Shown here in pieces: positions 1 through 13,000 of a stretch of 64,000 bases of DNA (the first letter of the stretch is position 1; each line of letters begins with the position of its first letter). Both the position numbers and the translations under genes were made by a program. The DNA is from Motacilla alba alba. Its lineage: Eukaryota > Chordata > Aves > Passeriformes > Motacillidae. The notes below the pieces were generated by a model. It did no database searches and was not told the DNA's origin. It saw only the letters and a list, made by a program, of their open reading frames with translations. The stretch lies in the NCBI RefSeq assembly GCF_015832195.1, contig NC_052021.1, forward strand, positions 3,348,001-3,412,000, given 5' to 3'.

Positions 1-1098
1 CTCCATGTGCAAACGTGCGTGCTCTGGCACGGTGGCCCCTGTGCACTGCAATAAGTTGTGTCAAGAATTCTTTAGTCGTTGCCTCTCTGACTCTCTGCAG
101 GGACAGTGATAACAGCAGGTGATTTGTGTCACTGTCTTCTGGGCAGGTTTTGGGTCTGACTGCTGCTGAAGTCAAATAAGCACACCCAGGGCATAAAAAC
201 CCTGTAAAGATGGGGCTCTCAAAGTGAGCCCTGAAATTGTGACCCCAGAGTGCTGATGTGGCTGTGCACGTGGGCAGCTAGGTCTGGCATCCCGAGTCTA
301 TATTCTGCACAGCCCCGTGAGGCATGAGAGGCATTCAGACACAATGGGGAGAGCATTCCGCAGGCAGCCATAGAAGTCTCTTTGTATTCCACACAGGATT
401 TGAACAGCAAGCTGGATGTGAGGGGGACTTCATAGTTAATGATGAAGATGAAAAAGAAATACTGAATATATTCACCGAGTGAGGCAGAGGTCCTGTGGAA
501 GGAACAGATCATGTACTTGGGGATTATATAAAACCCCAGCCGTGCTCTGGGGAAATGGATCTCAGATGTAGGCTTTTGGCAGCTGCTGTAGGCCTAGGTT
601 GCTATTCTGAATGTCTGTGTGTGTGTGGCTGTGTGCCCACCCCACAGCACACGTATGGTGCAGGCAGCACAGGTCTGTGTCGGGCCCGTCCGCATCCCGC
701 CTGGCGCTGGGCTGGCACGCTCAGCCTGGAACCTGGTGCTGTTCCAGGCCATGCAAGTGCTGTCTCACACCCCGACACGGCAGGATGAGGGATGAAAAGG
801 AGCCAGAGAGAAGGAGGTGTGTTGCACTGAGCAGTCAGCCCTACGGAATCACCACAGCAGTAGCTGTGATTTAGGGCCTTTCCTCCAGGTAACAGAGGTG
901 AACCCCATAGAGGCACCAGTTCCAGCCTTTTCCCTCCTAAAATCCAAGTGGAAGTGGGGTTTTTTGCACTGAGAACTGGGCAAAGATGGTTTATTAGCTG
1001 GCAGCTGACTTTGGGGAGGGACAGAGTGGGGGGTGAAGTACAGCACACAGAGTTCTGCCATCTGAAGCTCATTCTGGTGGTGGCTTTTCTCTCTACAG
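1..1098. other. ASCC1 intron, 5' part in window
   Basis: No coding exon, RNA gene or repeat of a known family was recognised here. The stretch lies directly upstream of a recognised ASCC1 exon on the plus strand and ends in a polypyrimidine tract and CTCTACAG acceptor, so it is read as intron sequence. Short open frames are present on both strands but have no family resemblance or splice logic. Confidence 0.7.
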
Positions 1099-4000
1099 CT
1101 GAAGAACGAAACAACACAATGACTGGTAAATCATCTTTCAAGGAGCGGGAGTCATTTAATGGCCAAAATATCCTCAAGGTCAGTATGAAACAATTAGGGA
1201 AATGGATCCAGCTATGGATATTGTATAGCCAGAAGAGGTCGAAACACCTCTTCTAGACTGCTTTTGTCTTAGGCTTATGGGATCTCCTGGGGCTTGGGGG
1301 GGATGGTGGGGGGGGGAATCTGTTTAGAAAATAAACAGTCCAGATCACTGGTAATTGGGAGCATTAGGGTATTTAACAGGAGCATTCCTAAAGCTGCTGA
1401 GGCTCAGAGCAGGGATATGAAGCACGAATGCTAAGTGGGTGTTCGTGTTGTCGTTTACTTCGCTCCTGTTTTACCCTGGAGACTCAGGCTCGAGTTGATT
1501 CTCAGCCCACCAGAAAGAAGCACTTCGTTGCTCTTGTTCTACTCATATATATTTATGAAACTAAACCCCACTCTCAGTTCACTTACTCTTTTCTCTTTTT
1601 TGGTTTTAATCTCTGCTATTGATTTGCTCCAGAAAAATACTGGGTAGTGGTAGGGAGTCCCACCAGGATCTGAGGGCTTTGGCAGTGATCAGAGGTTAGA
1701 AAACACAATCCCCCAGACTGTGGAGGTTGGGAAAGGCTCAAAGGGGAGCATGCTGGAGACTCCCAGGCTTTGCCAGCCAGGGTTGGGACTGCAGGCAGCC
1801 TCTGCTGCTCATCCAGATGGCTGTGGCAGACTGATGCTGTGGTGCTTGACCCCTGCAAGTGTCCAGAGAGAAAAGAGATGCACAGAGGAGCAGAAATGGA
1901 AAACAGCACCGGCTTGTAAGCAAATTTGCAATCCTCATTGTGTGGGAGGATTTGTTGCAGGCAGCTCTGATAAGAGGGAGTGAGGACAATGCATGGATAC
2001 ATTTGGGAAGGGTAAGAAGATATTCTGGCAATGAAGATACATGAGAGGGGATGCAGGCTGGGTGGGAGCTGGACAACCCAGAACGACCTTAGAGCCCTCC
2101 CAGAGGAGGAGAAGAGTGAGCTTCATTTGTATTTACAGTCTTAATAATGTATCAGGCAGTGGATGCAGGGGGATGGAAGGCAGGGAGTGGAACTGATTGA
2201 TCTGTGTGCAGAGGACAAACAAAGGGACAAAATTAGGTTAAGCTCTCTTTGTCCTCAAACGGTCTGTGCAAGCATGGTGTCATGACTCAGCGTCACCACA
2301 TGTTGAGTGTGCAGTGTGAGACTGCAGTATTGCAAGCTGGAGCAGGGAAGCCACAGCCCTGGCCCTTTTCTTGACGTGATCTGTAGTTTTGGATAGCTCC
2401 CAGTGCTGGGAGAGCTGGCTCTGGAAGGGGAGATGTGTGTCAGGAGCCCTGAGTGTCTCCATGTTCGCCTTCGCTCCTTTCTCCTGCTTCTGTTGAACTT
2501 GTCCTCAGGCTTTAGAGACACATAAAGTCAAACTGTGGGTCTTCCTCCGTGCTCTCATCCCGAGCCGTTTGTGACTGGGACGGTATTAAGGATGCTCCCT
2601 CTGCTGGTCACACCGTTTGTGGGGTCTGACGATCCGGGGAGGGGTCTTAGGGTGCTTGCAAATGCAACTGCTCTCCTTCCAAGGCTACTTCTTATTCTTG
2701 ATGCTCTCGGAAATATGAGCCCGATGCATTTTTAAAGCTCCTAATTGATTTTGTACTGACGTAGCCAAAAGGGCTGCTGGCTGTTTGGACTGCTGGTAAT
2801 TACTTCAAAGCATGTCTTGCCACAAGAAATGTCATCCTTCTCTCCCACCTCCACTACATTTCCTAACCTGCCCGCTTCGTATTTCCCTTTGGTCTCCCAC
2901 GTGCCTGCAGCAGAACGCCCGTTGGCATTAATTAATTACATGAGTCATAAATAGCTCCAGGCTTCTTACCCGAGGAGCCCAGCCTCGGTGAGGCTCTGAT
3001 GCATTCCAGCATGACCTTGCAGGGATGCACCAGTTCCCTCCCAGCCTGCTTTTATATCCATTATTTATCTTGTGCTGAGGAGGCTGCCCTCTCGCAAAGT
3101 GGCTTCATTAACTTTTGCACCAGGATCTAAACGACGGGCTGTTCATGAATATGGCTGCACTTAGGCAGGCTGGTGGGAGGGAGAGCCATGTGCCCCACGT
3201 GTGATTCCAGGCGGTGGGACTCTGTGATAGCTGTGCTGAGTGGCTGTGTTCCCACTCGGAACGCTAACAAAGCATGGCTGCTGCTAGGAGGGTAAGTGGG
3301 AAAACTCAGGTTTCATCGCTCTCATTCCCGTTGTGCAGCCCTGTAGGGCCAAAGGCTCAGGGCAGGGCTGGAGCTGTCGGAGCACAGGACATGATGGGAG
3401 TGCTGTGGCTCTGCTGCTCCAGGCTGAGGCTCCCCATGGTCAGAGCTGGTTGGTGTGAGTGTGTGTGTGTGCAGATGCGCTGGCAGCATATGTTTGCTGA
3501 TAACATGCCTGCGCTACACCAGGCTCCAGCTGGTATTTTGCCTTCAGCTGAACTAATCAGAATTTTATTTAATAATCCTTTGTTCTAGCCGTTCCACCGA
3601 GTTAAACATACACTCCTATTTGTGCTAATAAATGGTTGTGCAGGCCGGTACCTTCCCACACTGCACAGAAAATAGATCCTGTAGGATGACTTGCGTTCAG
3701 GAGTTTAAATTGCTTCTGTCTTGAAGAATATCCCTGAAAAAGGCTTCCTGGTATAGGTGAGCTGAGAGCCCAAGGGGCTGTGTGAGATTTGTGTCCAACA
3801 GAGCTTTGGCTTTGCACTTCTCTGGTCTAGTCCCAAAAAGCTGGGGATGCTTCATGGACATGGAGCCACATGTATTCCCTCTGAATTACTTCTGTCTTGA
3901 AGAATATCCCTGAAAAAGGCTTCCTGGTATAGGTGAGCTGAGAGCCCAAGGGGCTGTGTGAGATTTGTGTCCAACAGAGCTTTGGCTGTGTGAGATTTGT

Positions 4001-7000
4001 GTCCAACAGAGCTTTGGCTTTGCACTCCTCTGGTCTAGTCCCAAAAAGCTGGAGATGCTTCATGGCCATGGAGCCACATGTATTCCCTCTAGGCTGGCTT
4101 TGAACATCCCGGTCACGCACCGAAATCGTTCTCCGGTCAGGGGCAGAGCGTCTCATCTCTGGGAGAGCGGAGGGAGGAGGCAGCAGTTCCTGGCCGAGAG
4201 GCCGCAGCAGCTCGGGCAGGGCCAGGCCCGGGGGAGATGCGGGGTTGGCAGCTCCCTGCCGTGCTCCCGCCGTGTGCCGGCGGTGGCCGCGTGCCCTGCG
4301 CCGCAGCTGGCACCGCGCTGGCACCGAGGCGGCCGGGGCAGCTGCCGGCATCTCCGGAGACACGGCTGCGCTGCCTCCGGGCTTTTATTTGTTTTTGTTC
4401 AGTGGGGGAAAAAAAATCCAACCAAGGCTGCAGTGAAGAAATAAAAACGAAAAGAAACGCAAAAAGGCCGACTGGCCAGAAATTTCTGTTGCACGTTTAA
4501 GGGAAAGGAAGAAAACCACCTGGACTCTCACTGGGTGAAAATGGAATGAATTTTGGCTTGAGTTGAAGTCTGAGAAGTAAATGAATGGCCTTTGCCACGT
4601 TCAAACAAGAAGGAAGCAAATTCTGAGTGCAGAAAAAGCTGAACTCTGCTGCTTAGCACAGATCCGTGCATTAACAGCTTACAAGATTAAATATTGAGGG
4701 AACAGCTACTGAGGTACAGCAGCAGAAAGCTGCACATCTTATGTCTTTAGGGCATTAGGGGAGACTTTAAGCTGGGATGGAAGACTGGGAATGGGATCAG
4801 CCAAGGTGGTGACACATGCTGCCGTGCCCTGGTCCAGCAGCAGGGCTGCAAGAGTGCCCAGGGAGCACTTCTAGGTCAGACAAGGCATCATTTGATGAGG
4901 CTCCTTCTCTTTTGAGACCTGCATAAGTGTATTGAGTTATGGCACTGTACCTGCTTTCACTGGGAGCGGGGGGAAAGCGCATTTACTGTCTGATACTCTG
5001 GAGAGCCAGTGGTGTTCCCTGTCAGCGTGTCTGTCCTGCTGGGTACGAGCAGTGTGGTGGCTGTGGCATGCAGCAGTTCCGTTTCAAACATTTGATGCCG
5101 TGCCACAGACAGAGGTGCAATGGAAAAGAAAAAGCTTGGCCTGAATAAACCCCTGACCCCTCAAAATACCCCAAGCCCTCCAAGCTCTAAACAGATGAAC
5201 GTGTGCCCCTGTGCAGAGCCAGCTCCACTTGCAGATGAGGAGTGTTCTGCAGCAGTTGGAACCCAGGCCTTTTCTGTAGATTTTGTTTGTGGATTTAAGG
5301 AGGCTGAGTCTTTTCCTGATGTATTTCTAAGCTGAGGTGAATCAAAGAGCCAAAGAGCCGGTGTTAGGTGGGGATCAAGACTGCCTGGTGTTCAGAAAGG
5401 GTAAGAATATCTTGTTATCCTCTGCAAGGTGATAAAGATGTAGATGCAAAGTAGGACTGACAGCTGGAACAAATACCTAACAGGAGGTGGCTGCTTGGAA
5501 AGTTTAGAGTTAAAAATACCAAACAAAGAGTTCACTAAGGTGAGGGGAGACTGAGTAGGAGATTGTGGTGCAACATCAGGATCTCAGAAATAAGCCAGTG
5601 CTTTCCTCACCTCGTTTTTACAGAAGAATCAAAAGGAGAAATGAAAGGCTGTGATGCCACTTTGCAGAGGGGAGAATTCCTGCCATTACCAAGAGGTACC
5701 GGAACAATCGAGGGGGCTCAGCAGTGTGCAATTAGAGCAACAGTGGGATGGGAGGATGTGACAGTTGAGCAGATGAGACTGGAGATCAGTTTGTATAATC
5801 ATGGGAAAAAAAAAAAAGGAGATTAAATTGGGGTTGCTGTGAAAATGCTTTCCTGCGAATTATATTCTTCAGGGGGAGAAAAGCCATATTCATGTTATTT
5901 GCATTTGATGGAATAGGAATCTGAAGTGGCATTTGAAAAATCAGAGCAGACAAAGGAGGGAAGATATCTTTGTTGGAGTGTTCAGGCCTTGGAGGCAGTG
6001 TTGGAGGTTTTGGGGGAAGGCTGAGCCACTGTGCTGAGGAGAACGCAGTGCAGAACGTTTGTGCTGCCTTGGCACGACAGAGATCTCTTTGGTGACCTTA
6101 CCAAGAAAAGGAAAAGCCTTTTTTTTTTTTTTCCCTCTCAGAGGTGCTCTACACCCCTCTGACTAATTTTAGCAGGAGCTGTGAGAGCTGGAAGAGGGTT
6201 TGTTGAGTCTCTGAATGCTCTTTCCCCTGCATCTCTGCACTCCCACCCAGGCCAGCAGCTGAGCCTTTTGGAGGTTCTGTGGGTGCCTCTGCCTCCCACC
6301 CAGTGAGCATCCCCCCATCTCACTTCGCTGACATCCCTGCTGTGCCACCAGCCAGCCAGGGCAGTGTCACCTCTTTGCTCTTAAGAAGACAATTTTTCTC
6401 CGTGGAGCTGGCAGGGGTTGAATTACAGTGGTGCCTTAATAGAAGGCAGGGACTCAGCACATTAAATGCAAAGAGCCCCAGCCCGCTGATTAGCAAAAGT
6501 AGACAGTTCATCGCCAAGGTGCCGTGACCCTTCTGCTGGATAATTTTCTGTGTCTGTCTGAATTAATTTACTGGCTCTGTAGCTAGGCTCCTCCTCTTGG
6601 TGTTTGGTGGGTGTAGTGAGAGGTCACACTGGCGGGAGCTCCGTGTCCCGGTGTTCCCGGATGCCTCGCAGGCCTCCTGCCATCTCTGCAGCAAAGGCAA
6701 AGCCCAGCTCTTAGAAACTGTGGCTGCATTTGCTGTAATAGGAGCCACGGGGATGAGGCTTCTGTGGAGAAATGCACTGTTTGATTATTAATTTCCCTAA
6801 GTTGTACTGCAAATCCCTCACGTTTGAGCTGTAGCTCTGGGATCTTATCGGATCCTTTAATTTGCTGAAAGAGTTTTTATTCTTGTCTGAAAGACGTGCA
6901 AAAATCTGGTAACCTCCAAATGTCCCACTTGTATTTGTTTCTTAGTTTGCAGAATGCCTTTCACCATAGCAACTGGGGTTTGATTTCCTGAAGCACATGA

Positions 7001-10000
7001 ATTTTCATGGATTTGTGATGGGGGGAACAGACCCAAAACTGTGAGCTAAAGCGAAGATTTTGCAGCATGGAAGTGGCAGGAGCACCACTAGATTTGGCTT
7101 GTGGGGAGGGGGGAATCCTGGAGGGAGAGGATCTCAGCTGAACAAAGGCCTGCACCCGGCCCTGAACAGTTCTATTTGAAAAAAAATCCAGCCTGACAGA
7201 TTATTTTAGACTATTGCTGACTGTTGCCCTCCCCACTGCTGCATCACCCTCTGGCAGCTGGGGTGGCTTTGCTCCAGTGTTATGAAGAGCTGAGGTTTCA
7301 CATGGCAGCAGTCACAGAAGGATCAGCTGCTTCCACATTCACAGGGCTGGAAACCTCGTACTCATCCCACCCGTGCAGGTCAGGAGGGTGTGAAGGGCAG
7401 CATGAAATACGCTCAGCTCTGCAGGTGAAACCCAGCTGGGGAGAGGCAGGGATATTGCACACGTGAGTAGGAGGGAACGGAGCTCCAAACAATGTTGGGA
7501 AATCAGGCAGAAACAAACAGGCAGCTGCAAACAAAGCCGGGTCCAGGCGGGAGCTGTGGCACCAGGGTAGGATGGAGAAGTTCCTCAATACCAGCCCAAC
7601 AGGCCAGGGTTTGGCTTATGGAGGGGCTGCACCAGACTGAGTCAGCCCGTGGAAATAAAAAAAGAGGCAAATGTCCTTAAAGTAAACCTCTGACCATGCT
7701 TAGCTGAAAGATTTGTCCAGTTTTGGGTATCACGGATGGGTGCAAAGAGCCCAGGGGACAACAGTAAGATAATTGGAGGGGTGGAAAATGTCTGCAAGCT
7801 GGAGCTGAAAGAGTTGTTTCAAGGATAATAAAGACAAGGAGGGCAGCACATAGGGAAAGCTCTTGAAACTTGGGAATGCTTTTGCCAGTAGTGGATGATA
7901 AAGTGATAAATAATGGGATAAAATTGCACCAAGGGATCAGGAAAATCTTTGTAAAGGGGAGGGTAAGGAAGCTCTGCTCCAGAGGAGCTGGGAAAGGGGG
8001 GTCCTGATGGTTTTGAGGGAGCAGAGATGTTAATCCAAGATCTGCCCACCACCAAGCTCCTCCTGCCTTGGAGAAGGGGAGGGTGGGGGAGCTGATGACC
8101 TTCACTGGTCCTTTCTTCAGTTTGTCGCTTCATGATTCCTACATGGAATGTGTGCAGAACACCCATGAGATGGCATCTGTGAACGTACCAGGAGCTTTTT
8201 GGAGTTTACGTGGCATTTGCTTTGGCTCAGGAAATAAAAATACAAAAAGGAGACCTCCCATCGTGTGCCTTGGATCTTTCTCCACGAACTTGCTGCTGCT
8301 TCTTAGGTTGGTGGTACTTTGCCAGAGAGAGATGGTTATGTTGTTTCCAAGGGACTGCACCAGTGATATAATTGTAAGGGATTTTCCTGTGTCATAGAGG
8401 AGATAGCCCTGACTTGGGTATCTCCCAAGAGAGAGGCCACTGGGACTTTCATGACACAAGATTTTCTCCCTCCTGAAGTCTGCCTGCTTTATTCTTCCTA
8501 AGGGAGATGAGGTGAAAAGGTCTCTGCTGCTGCCTTTTAAATCTTGCCAGAGGCTGGAAGAAAAGGAGAGGGGAAGGGCTGTTCCTTGTGGAAGGACTGG
8601 ATGCTATATTGGGGATGGAGAGACACTCCAGAGCCAGCTGCACACTTGCAGAACAAAGCAATCTGCAGCCTTGTGGCTGGTGCTGGTGGGGACAGCCCAG
8701 GTGACAACCGCCCTCTCTGTCCTTCCTATCCCTCTTCTGCCCTTGTGACTCTGCACAACATTCTCCAAGACTGTACCACCTGAGCAGTCTTGGGAGATGT
8801 TGGGTGGCCGGCCAGCCATCCTTTAAAAAGCCATGGAAAGGAAGGAGTTGCTAATTTGTGGAGGAGGTTGGGAATGCTGGGAAGTGCTGCCTCTCTGGAT
8901 GAATGTCTGCCTGCTTTTCCTATGCTTCTTGTGCATTATTGCTGGCAAGCTTCCAAGCACAATTAAACCTCTGACAGATAATCATTGGCAGAGTGGTGTC
9001 CAGGGTGAGTAACACGGGAATCAGGTATTTCTTTTTTTTGGCACCAAATTGTTGCAGGAAATTTTGAAAGTCAAAAAATAGAAGAAAAAATAATCTACTC
9101 ACTTAACAAACTCCCCAGGTCTTGACAATTTGCCTGCTTGTGTCTCTTCTTCTGGGAGCCACCAGGGGCTTTGTTATGGGGTTTGTCTGTCATGGTTTGG
9201 GGGAGTTTGGGTCCCAGCTGGGATGAGGTTTGGTGCATTTTTTGGGATGAGGAAGAAGGAGCTCTGCCAGCACATACTGCAGCCTGGGAACTGTGACAGG
9301 TGTGGAGATAACAGCCTTCTGGAGAGGTCCTGGCAGGTCTGTGTGGGAGGCTGCAGGACTGAGGTGCATTAAACAAGTAGGTGGGATCCCAAAAGCAGAA
9401 TTGGAGGCTGTGGTTTGTGCAGCAAAGGAGGTTAATCAGAGGAACTCGGATGGACAGAGTTTGCTGGAGTTCAGTGGACTCTTTTAGTGTCCATCAGTGT
9501 TTCCGAGTGTTACATTTACATTTCAGAATTTAATTTTTTAAGATTTTTAATCTTCCCACGTTTTTGCCATTTCCTCCATCAGTCCTTTTTGCCTGCTGCT
9601 GGTATCAGTAATCCAGCTTTTTGCTGAGGAGTCAGCGCCTTCCTGCTGTGTCTGGCATGGGATCTGCAGTTGTGCTGTGGCCAGATGATTTGGAAGGGTG
9701 ATTGTTCTCTGCTCTTCTCCAGTGTTTTCCATCCCAAGCTGTGGACATGTTATACAAACTTTAATTCAAATATATCATCCCTTATGAGGTGGAAAGATTT
9801 CCAGGGGAGAGCGCAGAAAGTCTGCAGACACACAGGTTTTGTTGCTCTGTGTTGAGGCACCTCTTCAGAAACGCCGCTTAATTTTTCTCCACGCTTCTCA
9901 GCGGGTGCCTGGCATTTTGTTTGTTCCTCCCCTTCCCCAAAGGGGATAACAGCACTGTAACATGCTGATTTCCAACAGAAAGCTCCTGGCTTTCCAAGCC

Positions 10001-13000
10001 TGTTCCCTCCTTCCCCGCTGCTGCCGCTCGGGACACGCTGGGGCTGTGCTGCCGGCGGGCGAGCTGGTGAGCGTTGTCGCTCGGTGCAGAGCAGCTGAAG
10101 CTGTGAAGCTGTAAAGCCTCCAGCTCCTCCAAAGCCTTTGTTTAATCTCCTGTTGGAGCTGTCCGTGTGCTGCCGTCGGCTGCCGGACCCCGATTCCCAG
10201 AGCTGGCTCGTCCCTCAGCATGATCCTCCTGCACGTGCTCTGCCATGGAGGCACAGCCCAGTGGTGCTCAGGCTGTTCACACCCTTCCTGGGTGGGATCT
10301 TGGGGGGGATAAACTTCTTCCATCAAGGAGAAACAGCAGAGGAGGGATTGCTGGCATCCCATCCTCAGCGTGGACCACGCAGCAGGAGTGACGGTGAGCT
10401 CATCCACAGCCGTAGGCTCCTGGAGCTACGAGTCTCTTCCTCCCAGCCTCTCTGAAGTTGCTAATTTCTGTGTTCGTTCCAGACATGGAAAACAGGACCC
10501 TCCCTCAGCTCCCTGCCGAGGGCAGTGGGGTTTGTGAGGCAGATTGTCACAGGCTAATGACATTACACGGCGCAGCGCTGAGTCACCGGGGACAGTTTTG
10601 TGCTGTTGATCTGTAATAGCCCAGCCCTAAGGCACTGCTTTCTGCGGCTGGAGTTCACAGCAGAACTCCCTGCAGTCCAGGGAGAGGTGTCTGTGTGTGT
10701 GCGCATCCATTTTATCCCATGGTATCGCTGCTCGTTAGTGGGAATTTTTAATTGCAAGGCATTGCAGTGAGTTGTTGCTCCCTTGGCATTTCCGAGGCTC
10801 TCAGCAGAGCTGCTTGGACTTTTTATTAATTCAGGATAGGTCTTTTTTTGGCTGACTACTGTAAACGACGTAAGGCTTTAAAAACTGATCAATAATCCTG
10901 ATGGTAGTGGCAAAATCCAGGCCAAGGCAGCGTGAATGCGAGCCACAGATTACGTGAAGGAAGTTTTAAATACCTCTGACTCCCTTCCCTTCCGTGGACT
11001 TACTTTATCCTCCCACTTCCCAGTGCTCCTCCAGCCGAATCCATTAATATTTCTCATGCTTGTTGAGCCCGTGACAGGTGATATAAAAGCCCCAGTTTGC
11101 GTTGGCACCTCCGCTCTTCATAACCAGAGCCGAAACACATCGCTGCTGTCCTTGTGTAGATTAGCTGTGATTTATTGCTGTTGTTCCCAGGCTGGAGCAC
11201 AGAGGTGCTGGCTCATTCCAGGAGGGTTGGCTGTGGGAAGCGAGCCCCCCGAGGAGGACAGCTTGACAAACACCCACACTTGGGAACACGACATCATTTA
11301 GGCGCCTGTTTTAACTTCTTCATTGAGGAGGCATCCTCCTCCTTGCCTCAGCAAAACTTACAGGCTTGAAAAGGGGAAGAACATGTGGCAAAGAGGCATC
11401 CTGGGTTTGATCTGTTGCTCTGCCTTTGATAAGGAAGTTGTTGTGGTTTAGGGGTTGAAGTTTGTACAAGCAGTTTTGGCTCAGGTTTGCAAGGAGCGAG
11501 CGGTTTGATGTGTGATTCCACCTCTCCCAAAACAAGTCTTCAGCCTCTTGTCTTCCTTCAGAAAATGGTTGTCTCATCCCAAGGGAGGACTGCTGGGTAA
11601 TTTGTGGGTAATCGAGGGGAACAGACTTCAGAGGAAGAAGGGTTTGCAGCATCTGAACAGAATTGTCTTAAGGGAGAAAATGTGGTGTTAGAAATGACAG
11701 TGGTGCTGCTGGCTTTTCCTGGCTCAGGATAAACGACTCTGGGGGGAGAAGTGGAGGAAAACTTGCTTTCTGGGAGCTACCACAGGGCTGCCTGCCTTTC
11801 ATCAGGGCCTGAGGGGTGTGCCCTTGGACCCAGTCCCCAGTTCGGGAGAGGGAGAGACAGGAGCACTTGGGCCTATGGTAGTTTGCAGGCTGACCAGTGA
11901 AATATGGGTTATCCATCATCCAGTTCTCTCCTTCTCTTGGGAGCTTATGGCTTTTGGGGGGAGGGCAGTATGGCTGTAGGCCTGTGCCATCCCCCACAGA
12001 TCCTGGGATGCTGCTGCTGCCACTCTCCAGGCACCTGCTCTGTCCCCGTGGGAGATGCCGGCAGCCTCGCTGAGCATTGCCCGAACCTTTGGCTGTGGCT
12101 TGAAAGGCAGAGCACATCCCTGGAGCGTTTGCTTGGAGGTGCTGGGTCTGGGGTTAAAAGTTAACAGTGCTCTTTCCTTATTCCATTCTAATTCAATTTG
12201 GGAAGGCAGCAGGGAGATGGGGGCACTTAGTCCTCTAAGTGCTATTCCCTTGATGGGAGTTACTAGCTTGCGCTGCATGTGTGGTGTTGATTCTGTAAGC
12301 TGACCTTTACCTCCATCAGGTTCATTCTCATTTATAATACTTTAAAAAAAAAATCCCAGCCTCCATCCTCTTATTTATTCCTTGGGCATCGAGGACATAA
12401 ATCCTTTGGCATGTTTGGATTTATAGAATTACTGTGCTTTTGCTGAGCCTCGTGTCCCGCTCCAATCAAATGACACGGCTCTGCGGGTGATTGCGTTTCT
12501 CCTCCCCTGCCTCCCTCCTGGCTGCTCCTGATCCACATCTCCTCGTGTTCCCTGCAGCCTTTTCAGGGAGAGGTGGGCCCATAGGGAAGGACAGGAAGAG
12601 GAGTCGGCCAATCTTGGGGTTATCAGTGGTTGCTTCTGAAGGGCACCGACCCCCAGGTACCCTCTTTCCCGGTGCAGAATAAAAAATGCTAAGATGCTTT
12701 CCCAGGAGGCATTTCATCAGCTCTGCTCCAGGGCTCCTCCGAAACCAGAGCGTTTCCGTGGTGGCTGGGGAGAGGGGGGAGTTATAAATATCTTTCTTGG
12801 CTCTGCTTGGCTTCTCCTCAAGATAAATAGAAGTGAAAGTCAAAAGCAGAGGCTTGCCGCTCTGCAATCTCTTCCCGAGTCCCCAGGGACCCGAGCGCAG
12901 GATGCTTTCATGGTGGGAAACCGTTTCCTGGTGTTCCAGAGGTCTTGGAGGGTTCCTGGTGTTTCAGAGGTGTTGAGGATGGTGTTTGAGGGGGCTCTCT

